Of a stretch of DNA of 64,000 nt, positions 17,859 to 25,909 are shown piece by piece. The DNA is from DUML01 sp050949905 (GTDB lineage Bacteria; Bacillota; Desulfitobacteriia; Desulfitobacteriales; Syntrophobotulaceae). The stretch lies in the NCBI GenBank assembly GCA_050949905.1, contig JBMNGP010000013.1, positions 235,013-299,012 on the forward strand, given 5' to 3'. Under the pieces are notes generated by a model that worked only from the letters and a program-made list of their open reading frames with translations, was not told the DNA's origin and did not search any database. The first letter of the stretch is position 1. Every line of letters starts with the position of its first letter. A program made the translations under genes and the position numbers.

Positions 17859-18201
17859 AAAGCTTTTTGTACCTACTGTCTAATTTAGAGAGACTTGAAT
17901 AACCTTAAATTGGATGCTAAAAAATGCCTTGAAAGCAGGGCATTTTTTAGTATCACAAACTCTTGCCAAGTGTTGATCAACTCCTGGCAAGTGCTCATTT
18001 GAAGTATTAACAGTTAACGCAAATTACCTATGTTGCCTAATTATGTAAATAGTCCTAATTTCCTATTGCGAGATAGTCTATATAATTGTCATAATTAAAA
18101 CTAATAGTCGGCCAAAAGAAAAAATGAATATAATTTAAGGCCTGATTAGAAGTTAGATAGGTAAGATAAGGCAATGGCAATTTGGAAAGAAAACAGAGAG
18201 G
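17859..18201. other. 343-base intergenic region before the histidine kinase gene
   Basis: Holds the terminator at 17917-17950, a 30-bp imperfect palindrome at 17962-17991 centred on TTGATCAA, and an AT-rich stretch with TATAAT at 18081-18086. No convincing -35 box at the right distance was found, and no small gene was recognised. Confidence 0.55.
17917..17950. terminator. Terminator after the ACT-domain gene
   Basis: Perfect 12-bp arms CTAAAAAATGCC (17917-17928) and GGCATTTTTTAG (17939-17950) with a 10-base loop. The A-run and T-run flanking the GC core make it usable on both strands. Confidence 0.8.
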
Positions 18202-19296
18202 GTGAGGGTGATGTGCAGGAATCCGCTTCAACATAAGGAGGAGGATGGCCGATTCTGGGAATCCACTGTTCCGGAAACAGCAGTTCTATTTTTGGATTGC
18301 AATGGCTATTGCAGCAGTGTTAACGACAGCTCCAGAAATTTCCTGGATCAACTGACAGGAGGTTTATATAGCAATTTTCTGGTAAATAAGAATTCTCTTG
18401 GATTTAATGTTTTGGAGGTACTTAAAGCGGAGGAACGAAGAATTCTTCAGGAACATTTACAAAAGTGTTCCAGGGGCGAAGCAAAAGTAAAAACCATTAT
18501 GAATATAAGTATGTCTCAAGGGGGAAACCGTTGCTTGGAAATTACTTCTTTCCCAGAGTGTGAGTGGCAAAAGAGCGGCAGTTTCTTAACCATAGTGCAG
18601 GATCTGAATTACATTTATGGACTTAGAGATACCTTGACCCGTTTGGAAGAATTAAATCTGGTTGGTAAAATTGCCGGCAGTGTAGCGCATGAGGTGCGTA
18701 ATCCCCTAACTGTGGTGAGAGGCCATCTTCAGCTCTTAACCTGGGATAAGAATTTATCCCAATATTACGAACACCTTGAAACCATGATTATGGAAATTGA
18801 CAGAGCGGTAGAAATACTCAATGAACTTCTCTATATGAGTCGGCCCAGTAAGCCTAAGATGGAAAAACAGAACATTAATCAGATTCTCAATAACCTTTAT
18901 CAACTTCTTAATGCTGAGGCTTTGGTCAACCTTCATGAAGTTGTCTATGACCTGGAAGAAATACCTGATGTCATGCTGGATAAGAAAAAGTTTCGCCAGG
19001 TAGTTCTCAATTTAGTGAATAACGGCCTGCAGGCCATGGAGAATCACGGTAAAATAATTATCCGGACATATGCAAAAGATGACAAAGTGTTTTTTGCGGT
19101 TGAAGACCATGGTAAAGGTATTCCGCCGGAGGTTTTACCTAAACTGGGAACGCCATTTTTTACTACCAAACCGGGCGGAACCGGATTGGGGTTGGCATCT
19201 TGCTATAACATTGTCGCTGAGCATAAGGCCAAAATGGAAGTTGAATCAAGTCCACAAGGAACAAGGTTTACAGTAATCTTTGACGCTGTAAGTTGA
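18202..19296 (+). CDS. Soluble sensor histidine kinase
   Basis: About 364 aa, no membrane segment. An N-terminal sensory region with PAS-like character (about 20-140) precedes the dimerisation/phosphoacceptor helix with His163 in 'VAHEVRNPLTVVRG'. The catalytic HATPase domain follows with the N box 'QVVLNLVNNGLQAM', G1 'VEDHGKGIP' and G2 'GGTGLGLASCYNIV'. The overall build is like sporulation or PAS-type orphan kinases of Clostridia; no response regulator gene is adjacent, so the partner must be elsewhere. Start uncertain: GTG 18202, GTG 18208 and ATG 18211 are in frame and share the same weak GAGAGGG site. Confidence 0.88.
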   Translation: MRVMCRNPLQHKEEDGRFWESTVPETAVLFLDCNGYCSSVNDSSRNFLDQLTGGLYSNFLVNKNSLGFNVLEVLKAEERRILQEHLQKCSRGEAKVKTIMNISMSQGGNRCLEITSFPECEWQKSGSFLTIVQDLNYIYGLRDTLTRLEELNLVGKIAGSVAHEVRNPLTVVRGHLQLLTWDKNLSQYYEHLETMIMEIDRAVEILNELLYMSRPSKPKMEKQNINQILNNLYQLLNAEALVNLHEVVYDLEEIPDVMLDKKKFRQVVLNLVNNGLQAMENHGKIIIRTYAKDDKVFFAVEDHGKGIPPEVLPKLGTPFFTTKPGGTGLGLASCYNIVAEHKAKMEVESSPQGTRFTVIFDAVS

Positions 19297-19481
19297 ATGG
19301 CCTTAGCCTTACTACATAAAAAGCTTAACAAGTAGGTTATAAGGAATTAAGAAGGGCATCTTAAAAATTCTTTTGAAGTAATTTTTGGATGGCACAACTT
19401 AATTCATTTTTTTTCGGAGGCAAAAACTCATTCTGCTCCATAAACTATGGTGGAAAATAATCTCATAGAGGAGGAGTAAAA

Positions 19482-20828
19482 ATGAGTTTATTGTTTTCGA
19501 AACTGGACTATCGCGATTTGGTAGTCGGGGTAGAGAGCATGGTAGAGCTCTCCAACGGCAAGAAAGTCAGGGGGATAAACTTTGATAATGCGGCAACAAC
19601 CCCACCCTTAGTGGCGGTGATGGAGGAGTTAAGGCAATTCGCCCCGTACTATTCGTCTATTCACCGGGGAGCCGGCTATAAGGCCAGAATATCTTCTGAC
19701 AGATATGAAGAAGCTAGAAATAGTGTGAAAAGTTTTGTCGGGGCTGATAGAGAAAAAGATGTGGCTATTTTTGTGAAGAATGCTACGGAAGCCATTAATA
19801 AAGTTGCCAACAGACTGGCCCAAAAGGGAGAAGCCGCCGGTTCTGATCGGGATAAAAACGTTATCTTAGCTACTTCGATGGAGCATCATTCCAATGACTT
19901 ACCCTGGAGAGACAAATATCTGGTTGATTACATAGCAGTTGATGCCGGTGGGCGGTTGGTACTCAGGGACTTACTGACTAAGCTGGAAAAATATCAAGGA
20001 AGAGTAAAGCTGGTCACGGTCACAGGGGCTTCAAATGTTACCGGTTACGTTAATCCGGTTCATAAAATAGCCGAATGGGCTCACAAATATGGAGCTAAGA
20101 TATTAGTCGACGGTTCCCAGCTTATTCCGCACTTGCCTTTTGAAATGAAGCCCTCTGCCTCCGGCAAACACATCGACTTTTTAGTTTTTTCAGCTCATAA
20201 AATGTACGCCCCTTTTGGCGTCGGGGTGTTAATCGGACCTAAGGATTTCTTTTATCAGGGCTGCCCGGATTATCCTGGAGGGGGGACTGTGCGTGCTGTA
20301 ACCCATCAAATGGTAGTCTGGAATGACCCTCCGGCCAAAGATGAGGCCGGCACACCCAATCTGATGGGTGTTGTTGCTCTGTCAGCCGCTATTAAGACTT
20401 TAAAAGCAATCGGCATGAAAAGTATCCACAAACATGAGCAGGCTCTGGTCAGGCAGCTTTGCGGCGGTTTGAAGAAAATAAACTGTATTGAGACTTACTG
20501 CAGCGAGGCTGAAGAACAAGAACGGGTGGGAATTGTCTCGTTCAATATGAAAGGAGTTCACCATGAAAAACTGGCTGAAATTCTGGCCGGTGAGGCTGGG
20601 ATTGCCGTTCGGAGCGGTTGTTTTTGCGCTCATCCCTATGTAATAACTCTCCTGGGCATCACTCCGGATAACCAGAGGAAATATATTGACAATCCCCTGG
20701 CAGCTAAACCGGGAATGGTTCGAGTGAGCTTTGGGATTTACAATAATCATCAAGAAGTAGAAAGGCTTATTGAAGTCCTACAGGAAATAGCCAGGGACAG
20801 GAGGCATTACCTCAAAAAGTACAGCTGA
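19482..20828 (+). CDS. Class V aminotransferase, cysteine desulfurase/selenocysteine lyase-like
   Basis: 448-aa PLP enzyme of the SufS/CsdA-like branch. 'NFDNAATTPP' is near the start, the PLP lysine is Lys240 in 'SAHKMYAPFG', and a candidate persulfide cysteine is Cys380 in 'RSGCFCAHPY'. It is about 40 residues longer than housekeeping SufS and has an unusual N-terminal extension before NFDNAATT (about 35 residues). AGGAGGAG precedes ATG 19482. The next gene is a DsrE2-like protein, so the pair may handle sulfane sulfur (inference). No suf or isc scaffold genes are adjacent. Confidence 0.85.
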   Translation: MSLLFSKLDYRDLVVGVESMVELSNGKKVRGINFDNAATTPPLVAVMEELRQFAPYYSSIHRGAGYKARISSDRYEEARNSVKSFVGADREKDVAIFVKNATEAINKVANRLAQKGEAAGSDRDKNVILATSMEHHSNDLPWRDKYLVDYIAVDAGGRLVLRDLLTKLEKYQGRVKLVTVTGASNVTGYVNPVHKIAEWAHKYGAKILVDGSQLIPHLPFEMKPSASGKHIDFLVFSAHKMYAPFGVGVLIGPKDFFYQGCPDYPGGGTVRAVTHQMVVWNDPPAKDEAGTPNLMGVVALSAAIKTLKAIGMKSIHKHEQALVRQLCGGLKKINCIETYCSEAEEQERVGIVSFNMKGVHHEKLAEILAGEAGIAVRSGCFCAHPYVITLLGITPDNQRKYIDNPLAAKPGMVRVSFGIYNNHQEVERLIEVLQEIARDRRHYLKKYS

Positions 20829-20985
20829 GTAAACAGCTTTTTGAGACTTAAAACAAGCTAGACCGGCTGCTTCGGTAGAATTGGGTTTTCCAAATTGTAA
20901 TAAGTGCAAGTCAATAAAGTATAAAGCTGTAAGAAATTAGCGAAAATATAAGGAGTAATCAATTCGGTAATGGTGGTGGAAATGA

Positions 20986-21468
20986 GTGGAAAATACCAAA
21001 AAACTCAGCCTGATCCTTTTCAGTGCTGAGTATGACAAAGCCCTGGCTGCGTTCATTTTAGCCAATACAGCCAGGGAGATGAATTTGACTGTCAATATGT
21101 TTTTCGCTTTTTGGGGGCTTTGCTTATTAAGAGATCCGGAAAAAATGTCCTTGGCCGAAAAGAGTGCTTTTGAAAGAATGTTCAGCTTAGCCGCTCCTCA
21201 AGGACCTGAAGATTTGCCGCTCTCCAAAATGAATATGGCGGGAATCGGGAAAGCGATGCTCAAAGAGATGATGGAAGAGCATGAAACCCCCGAGTTATCC
21301 GCTTTCATCAAGGGAGCTCAAAAAAAGGGGGTGAACTTCTTTGCCTGCAAGCTATCCCTGGAAGTAATGGGGTTTAAGCTGGAGGAAATGTTGCCCGATG
21401 TCAAAATTCTGACCGCCAAGGAATATCTGCAGGATGCTTTAGAGGCCAATATTCAATTATTTATTTAA
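20986..21468 (+). CDS. DsrE/DsrF-like (DrsE2 family) protein
   Basis: 160-aa protein of the DrsE_2 type, small sulfur-trafficking relatives of DsrE. 'LILFSAEYDKALAAFILANTA' and 'VNMFFAFWGLCLL' are typical, and a conserved cysteine appears in 'FFACKLSLEVMGFK' near residue 122. Such proteins accept persulfide sulfur from desulfurases or rhodaneses. GTG start at 20986 with GGTGGTGG upstream. The 3' end overlaps the convergent gene 21461-21766 by 8 bases. Confidence 0.8.
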   Translation: MENTKKLSLILFSAEYDKALAAFILANTAREMNLTVNMFFAFWGLCLLRDPEKMSLAEKSAFERMFSLAAPQGPEDLPLSKMNMAGIGKAMLKEMMEEHETPELSAFIKGAQKKGVNFFACKLSLEVMGFKLEEMLPDVKILTAKEYLQDALEANIQLFI

Positions 21469-21766
21469 TTTTGGGAATTCTATATTCCTTCTCGGGGTCA
21501 TCCGCATCAATTACGGTTGTGTATCTTTGATTCTGGTAATAAGTATTACCTTCATTGTTCCGGGCTCCCGGTCTAATGGTGTAGGTATGGATGGTGAAAG
21601 TTCCATGGGAACTGTTTTGCCTACCCGGGAAGAACTTCAGATAAATCAGTCTGCCCAGAATTACGACCCCAATTACTACCAAGACTATCCAAAAAGCCAT
21701 AATGGCCAGGACAATCATACCTAAAGAAATAGCGGTCCAAAGTATTATGCGAATAAGATTGGACAC
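21461..21766 (-). CDS. Hypothetical small membrane protein
   Basis: 101 aa, not recognised. One long or two short membrane segments occupy residues 4-44, followed by a basic linker (YLKFFPGRQ) and a polar, probably cytoplasmic tail rich in Tyr, Asn and Arg that ends in a basic 'RIPKIK'. It starts 7 bases after the stop of the upstream membrane protein gene (21774-22403), so the two are probably one operon. Its 3' end overlaps the DsrE2-like gene tail to tail. Confidence 0.6.
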   Translation of the reverse strand: MSNLIRIILWTAISLGMIVLAIMAFWIVLVVIGVVILGRLIYLKFFPGRQNSSHGTFTIHTYTIRPGARNNEGNTYYQNQRYTTVIDADDPEKEYRIPKIK

Positions 21767-21773
21767 TTAAAAA

Positions 21774-22403
21774 TCACCTCTTGCGCTTGGCCTGGCTTTG
21801 TTTGACGGTCACCTTAGCCTTGACCTTAGCCCGCTTGCCTTTGGTAGGGGACAGTTCTTTGTAAAGTCCGTAGATTCCTGCCGCTAAGATAATAATTACA
21901 AATATATAGGCAAAGTAAATAATAGTGAAGAAACCTTGAAGATTGGCAATTATTCCGCCAAAGGGAAGTAAGGAAAAGACACTGAGCAGCAGTAGGACAC
22001 CGGCCACCCCTAAATAGAGATAGAGCCTTTGGTTAATCGTTCTTTCCAAATAGTCATCTTGGATAGACTCAGCAACTTCCATCGAGCCTTTGCAGAGGTT
22101 ATAAACAAGGTACATACTAGCGGTAAACAAAATAGCTTTGACTATATCTATGGCGAAAGAGAACGACAGAAAAAAATCGGGATGATACTGGAAGTTGTAT
22201 ATTTTGACTACAGAAAGGGCTAAAACAGGTAAGATTAATTTGTCGGCTAAGGCGAAGTATTTACTTTCGTTAGTTATTTCTCGTAACCCTTTGTAGATCA
22301 AATAGTAACCTACAACGTCCGGAATAATATCAATACCTTTATAGGCATAAAAATCAAGTTGAAAAAGCAACCCTAAGAATAGATAAAAAAAACTGGAATG
22401 CAT
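21774..22403 (-). CDS. Hypothetical multi-pass membrane protein
   Basis: 209 aa from the ATG at 22403, which has GAGGAGG 7 bases upstream; the reading frame is open to 22439, but those codons carry no better site. About five hydrophobic segments (residues 5-25, 35-50, 55-75, 90-110 and a pair at 125-180) are followed by a very basic tail (KGKRAKVKAKVTVKQSQAKRKR region). The N-terminal part 'AYKGIDIIPDVVGYYLIYKGL' recurs in clostridial integral membrane proteins of unknown role. Likely cotranscribed with the 101-aa gene that follows. Confidence 0.65.
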   Translation of the reverse strand: MHSSFFYLFLGLLFQLDFYAYKGIDIIPDVVGYYLIYKGLREITNESKYFALADKLILPVLALSVVKIYNFQYHPDFFLSFSFAIDIVKAILFTASMYLVYNLCKGSMEVAESIQDDYLERTINQRLYLYLGVAGVLLLLSVFSLLPFGGIIANLQGFFTIIYFAYIFVIIILAAGIYGLYKELSPTKGKRAKVKAKVTVKQSQAKRKR

Positions 22404-22627
22404 ATATAGCCTCCTCTCAGATAATGGGGATAGTAGCAAAATGCTTCTATAACTACTATAATGTTTATTTTATAAATATTCCAGCTAATTTCAAGAACTT
22501 CCAAAAATTAATTCTATTTTAACCTAAAGGGCATCGTAAATAACAGAAAACAATCTCAAGGTGCAAAAATAGTTTGGTCTCAGCTTAAAATTATGTTAAG
22601 ATAAGCAAAGAAAGGGGGATATGAAAA

Positions 22628-23116
22628 TTGTTTATTGGGCTGGCTCTTTCCTTGATTATAGTAGGAATAATACTAATTTTCTTAGAGATCTTCATCATCC
22701 CTGGATTTGGAATTGCTGGTATTCCGGGTATAATCATAATGCTTTTCGGAGTATACCTGGCGGCGGATAATTTTGCGGAAGGGGTTATTTACCTTTTAGT
22801 TACCTTCCTTGTAACCGGACTGCTGATTTTTATCGGCTTAAAAACCGGTCATCTAAAGAAGATTTGGCGCAAAATTTCTTTGGATGAAAAGCAGAATAGT
22901 AACCAGGGTTACATCGCTCCCAAAGAAGAGTATGTTCATTACCAGGGTAAGACTGGGACAGCTCTTACACTTCTACGCCCGGCCGGATCAGCTCTGATTG
23001 AGGGAGAAAGGGTAGATGTGGTCACGGAGGGAAGTTTTATTGCCAAAGGTTCGAAAATAAAAGTCATCGCCGTAGAAGGCACTAGGGTTATTGTCGCTAA
23101 GGATGAAAATCAATAA
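22628..23116 (+). CDS. Short NfeD-like membrane protein
   Basis: 162 aa: three closely spaced membrane helices (residues 1-75) and a C-terminal OB-fold domain with 'GKTGTALTLLRPAGSALIEGERVDVVTEG', the signature of NfeD C-terminal domains. This is the short form without the ClpP-like protease part. NfeD proteins partner with flotillins in membrane microdomains; the next gene is floA, as in Bacillus yqeZ-yqfA. Start TTG at 22628 after AAAGGGGG; an upstream ATG at 22621 is out of frame. Confidence 0.9.
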   Translation: MFIGLALSLIIVGIILIFLEIFIIPGFGIAGIPGIIIMLFGVYLAADNFAEGVIYLLVTFLVTGLLIFIGLKTGHLKKIWRKISLDEKQNSNQGYIAPKEEYVHYQGKTGTALTLLRPAGSALIEGERVDVVTEGSFIAKGSKIKVIAVEGTRVIVAKDENQ

Positions 23117-23148
23117 GGAGGTGAAGCCCTGCTAAAGGGCAAAATGTT

Positions 23149-24147
23149 ATGGAAGCTCTTATTATACCGGCGATTTTAATTATTCTGATCCTTATTTTGT
23201 TAATGGTTCTCTTTACTTTTATTCCCGTTGGGCTCTGGATCTCAGCTTTGGCGGCCGGAGTCAATGTGGGCATATTTACTTTGGTCGGGATGAGACTCAG
23301 GAGAGTTATTCCCAGCCGGATTGTCAATCCTTTAATCAAAGCCCATAAGGCCGGACTCGGTCTTGGTACGACCCAGCTGGAGGCTCATTACCTAGCCGGA
23401 GGAAATGTTGATAAAGTAGTTAATGCTTTAATTGCAGCGGAAAGAGCAGCAATCCCCTTAAAATTTGAAAGGGCGGCGGCGATTGACCTGGCAGGCCGCG
23501 ATGTTTTACAAGCCGTTCAAATGTCGGTTAACCCCAAAGTTATTGAAACCCCGATTGTCTCAGCCGTAGCTCAAAATGGTATTGAATTAAAAGTTAAAGC
23601 CCGGGTGACGGTGAGGGCCAATATCGACAGGCTGGTTGGTGGAGCCGGGGAAGAAACAATTATCGCTCGTGTCGGCGAAGGTATTGTCACCAGTATCGGT
23701 AGTTCTGTTTCTCACGCTGATGTTCTGGAGAATCCGGATGTAGTATCCCAGACTGTTTTAAATAAAGGGCTGGATTCCGGTACGGCCTTTGAGATTCTCT
23801 CCATTGATATTGCGGACGTTGATGTGGGCAAAAACATCGGCGCCCAGCTGCAAACTGATCAGGCTGAGGCCGATAAGCGAATTGCTCAGGCTAAAGCCGA
23901 GGAACGCCGGGCTATGGCTGTGGCCAGAGAACAGGAAATGAAGGCTTCCGTTCAGGAAATGAGGGCGAAGGTAGTTGAAGCGGAAGCGGAAGTACCGAAA
24001 GCCTTGGCTTATGCTTTCCGGGAAGGCCGTTTAGGAGTTATGGATTATTACAACCTCCAGAATATTATTGCCGATACAAAAATGAGAGACAATATAGCCG
24101 GAACGGCCAAGGGAGATGAGATCGATCCCAGGATACCTAAAAAGTAG
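23149..24147 (+). CDS. floA: Flotillin-like protein FloA
   Basis: 332-aa FloA (UPF0365/YqfA), a scaffold of lipid-raft-like functional membrane microdomains in Firmicutes. One N-terminal membrane anchor (residues 4-45) is followed by an SPFH-type region ('AARAAIPLKFERAAAIDLAGRD' area around 105) and a C-terminal Ala/Glu-rich coiled coil ('AQAKAEERRAMAVAREQEMKA', about 245-280). It starts 32 bases after nfeD. A near-perfect GGAGGTG lies at 23119-23125, but about 24 bases from the ATG at 23149; a small GCCCT/AGGGC hairpin lies between, and AAAGGG nearer the start may serve as the working site. Confidence 0.95.
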   Translation: MEALIIPAILIILILILLMVLFTFIPVGLWISALAAGVNVGIFTLVGMRLRRVIPSRIVNPLIKAHKAGLGLGTTQLEAHYLAGGNVDKVVNALIAAERAAIPLKFERAAAIDLAGRDVLQAVQMSVNPKVIETPIVSAVAQNGIELKVKARVTVRANIDRLVGGAGEETIIARVGEGIVTSIGSSVSHADVLENPDVVSQTVLNKGLDSGTAFEILSIDIADVDVGKNIGAQLQTDQAEADKRIAQAKAEERRAMAVAREQEMKASVQEMRAKVVEAEAEVPKALAYAFREGRLGVMDYYNLQNIIADTKMRDNIAGTAKGDEIDPRIPKK

Positions 24148-24158
24148 GTGATTCTTAA

Positions 24159-24839
24159 GTGGATTTTTTTACATTTATAGTTATTGCGGCTTTTATCTAC
24201 AGTTTTTTCTCTAAGAAAGATAAACCACCTCAGCGCGGCCAAAGAAGTGCTCCCGATACTCGCCCCCAACCGAGGACTCCAGCCCCCCAGAAAAAGACGG
24301 AGAGCATTTTTGAAAGCTTGGAAAGGCAGCTGAGGGAGTCAGCGGAAAAATTTGAGCAGGAATTGCAAGGCGGAAAAACTGTACCGCGCAAGCCGGCACC
24401 GGTGGAAACTTACCGGCGGAGGAAAGATTATCGTTCACCTTCTACTGCTCGTAGTGCTCGCAGCCAAGGTCCGGAGGGAGCCTGGGGTCAGGAAGGCCGT
24501 TCCCGGTACGATCAATATACGAGTACCCAAGGTACTCAAGGCTTAGAAGGAACCCAAGGCAGAGAAGGTCTTCGCGGCCAAGAGGGTATCGGTGGTCACG
24601 AAGGTCTCCGTGGGACTGAGGGAACTTGGGGAACCGAAGGCAGCTATTACGCCCAAAAAGAAGCTAGCATGGCCAGCTCGATTGAACAAAGCGAAATTGG
24701 CTCAGCCAGCCCGATATATAGTTCACAAGAGCGAAGAATCGGGACTTTAGCTTTTTCGCCTTCCCAGGTAGTGCAAGGTATTATCTGGTCGGAAATCTTA
24801 AAAGAGCCACGCGGCAAAAAAGCCTTCTCCAGGAGGTAA
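24159..24839 (+). CDS. Membrane-anchored protein with GxEG hexapeptide repeats
   Basis: 226 aa, not assigned to a family. The layout is an N-terminal membrane anchor (residues 2-18), a basic/proline-rich linker, a helical segment 'SLERQLRESAEKFEQELQ' (53-70), then a low-complexity region in which six hexapeptides xxGxEG follow one another at residues 126-161 (for example TQGLEG, LRGQEG, TWGTEG). The C-terminal segment 'IYSSQERRIGTLAFSPSQVVQGIIWSEILKEPRGKKAF' is the most conserved-looking, ordered part. GTG start at 24159, 11 bases after floA, so it is the third gene of the NfeD-FloA operon (position of yqfB in Bacillus). Function unknown. Confidence 0.75.
   Translation: MDFFTFIVIAAFIYSFFSKKDKPPQRGQRSAPDTRPQPRTPAPQKKTESIFESLERQLRESAEKFEQELQGGKTVPRKPAPVETYRRRKDYRSPSTARSARSQGPEGAWGQEGRSRYDQYTSTQGTQGLEGTQGREGLRGQEGIGGHEGLRGTEGTWGTEGSYYAQKEASMASSIEQSEIGSASPIYSSQERRIGTLAFSPSQVVQGIIWSEILKEPRGKKAFSRR
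24534..24641 (+). repeat. Coding repeat: six 18-bp units (xxGxEG)
   Basis: Six consecutive 18-bp units encode the hexads TQGLEG, TQGREG, LRGQEG, IGGHEG, LRGTEG and TWGTEG. The Gly at position 3, Glu at 5 and Gly at 6 are invariant. The DNA units are diverged, so the array is not a recent expansion. Confidence 0.8.
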
Positions 24840-24932
24840 GGATTCATTTCGGCAAAGGGAAGCCACTTTCTCTTAAATAGAAAAAATAGATAGAAAAAAC
24901 TTCAGATAGTACAAGTATAAGGTTGACTTTAT

Positions 24933-24978
24933 AGCTGCCCTCTTAGCAATTTAGGCTTTTGAGGGCGGCTATTGTTTC
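24933..24978 (+). terminator. Terminator after the FloA operon
   Basis: Arms AGCTGCCCTC (24933-24942) and GAGGGCGGCT (24961-24970), one G-U wobble, then ATTGTTTCATTTTT. It lies between the hexapeptide-repeat gene and the ArsC/Spx-like gene. Confidence 0.6.
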
Positions 24979-25004
24979 ATTTTTAAATTGGGAAGTGCAG
25001 AGCA

Positions 25005-25343
25005 ATGAATATTCAGATTTTCGGTGTTAAAAAATGTTTCGACACCAAGAAAGCGGAACGTTACTTTAAAGAGCGCCGGATAAAGTTTCAGTTTATTGAT
25101 TTAAACGAAAAAGGCCTAAGCAAGGGTGAGCTGCAAAGCGTTAAGGCAGCCGTTGGTTTGCCTGACTTGTTTAATACCGGCAGTAAAGCTTATCGCCAGC
25201 TTAATTTGGACAAAATCCGCGACACCAGTGTCAGGGAAGAGCTGCTGCTGAACAATCCTGCCCTCTATAAAACCCCGATAGTCCGTAACGGCAAGCAAGC
25301 CACAGTAGGCTATGCCCCGGAAGTCTGGGAGACGTGGGAATAA
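25005..25343 (+). CDS. ArsC/Spx-family thioredoxin-fold protein
   Basis: 112-aa ArsC/Spx superfamily protein (YffB/arsenate reductase-like). The N-terminal 'IQIFGVKKCFDTKKAERYF' has a single cysteine at position 11 and no CxxC, unlike Spx, and a C-terminal cis-Pro stretch 'YKTPIVRNGKQATVGYAPEVW'. Such single-Cys members are probable thiol-disulfide or glutaredoxin-like reductases; genuine arsenate reduction is not established and no ars genes are adjacent. Monocistronic. The ATG at 25005 has only a weak purine tract upstream. Confidence 0.82.
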   Translation: MNIQIFGVKKCFDTKKAERYFKERRIKFQFIDLNEKGLSKGELQSVKAAVGLPDLFNTGSKAYRQLNLDKIRDTSVREELLLNNPALYKTPIVRNGKQATVGYAPEVWETWE

Positions 25344-25495
25344 CTTAAAAAAGTATGGCCCAAGGATCTAATTTAGAAGTAATGCTTTTGTTTATCGTAG
25401 ACAGGTTAAGGCATGGAAATACTGATTGAACGAAGAACTTGTCAACAGGACTCTTCGCCAACGAAAAATCTACAGGATGTTAGGCATATAACCAC

Positions 25496-25524
25496 TTGTA
25501 ATACCTCTGATATCTAGGTATAAT
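25496..25524 (+). promoter_or_regulatory. Promoter of the PadR operon with an embedded inverted repeat
   Basis: TTGTAA (25496-25501) and TATAAT (25519-25524) with a 17-base spacer. The inverted repeat ATACCT (25501-25506) / AGGTAT (25516-25521) lies inside it and overlaps the -10 box; a third AGGTAT is at 25542-25547. This is the arrangement expected for PadR autorepression. Confidence 0.6.
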
Positions 25525-25564
25525 AAATACATCGAACATATAGGTATTAGAGGAGGTTATTATT

Positions 25565-25909
25565 GTGGCCATTGATAAGAATCTAATGTCCGGCAGCACA
25601 ACCCTTCTGGTCTTGTCTCTGTTGGAAACTAAAGACCAGTATGGTTATGAAATGATTAGAGAACTGGAGCGGAAATCGGAAAAAGTTTTTGCTCTGAAAG
25701 AAGGTACTCTCTACCCCATCCTGCACAAGCTGGAAAATGACGGCATGATAACTTCTTATGAAAAGGAAAGTACGGCCGGGAAAAGGAGAAAGTATTACTC
25801 CCTGACAAAGGAGGGGAAAAAGCTGTTGGCCGCCAAAAAACAAGAATGGTTGGTCTTTTCGCAAAAGGTAAACCAGGTAATCGGAGGTGAAGTTAATGCC
25901 TTCATCTAA
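25565..25909 (+). CDS. PadR-family transcriptional regulator
   Basis: 114-aa PadR winged-helix repressor: 'SGSTTLLVLSLLETKDQYGYEMIRELE', 'FALKEGTLYPILHKLENDGMI', 'GKRRKYYSLTKEGKKLLA'. GTG start at 25565 with GAGGAGG 6 bases upstream. First gene of a three-gene operon with overlapping frames. A palindrome over its own promoter suggests autoregulation. PadR proteins of this short class commonly pair with a permease-prefix-domain protein, as here. Confidence 0.93.
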   Translation: MAIDKNLMSGSTTLLVLSLLETKDQYGYEMIRELERKSEKVFALKEGTLYPILHKLENDGMITSYEKESTAGKRRKYYSLTKEGKKLLAAKKQEWLVFSQKVNQVIGGEVNAFI

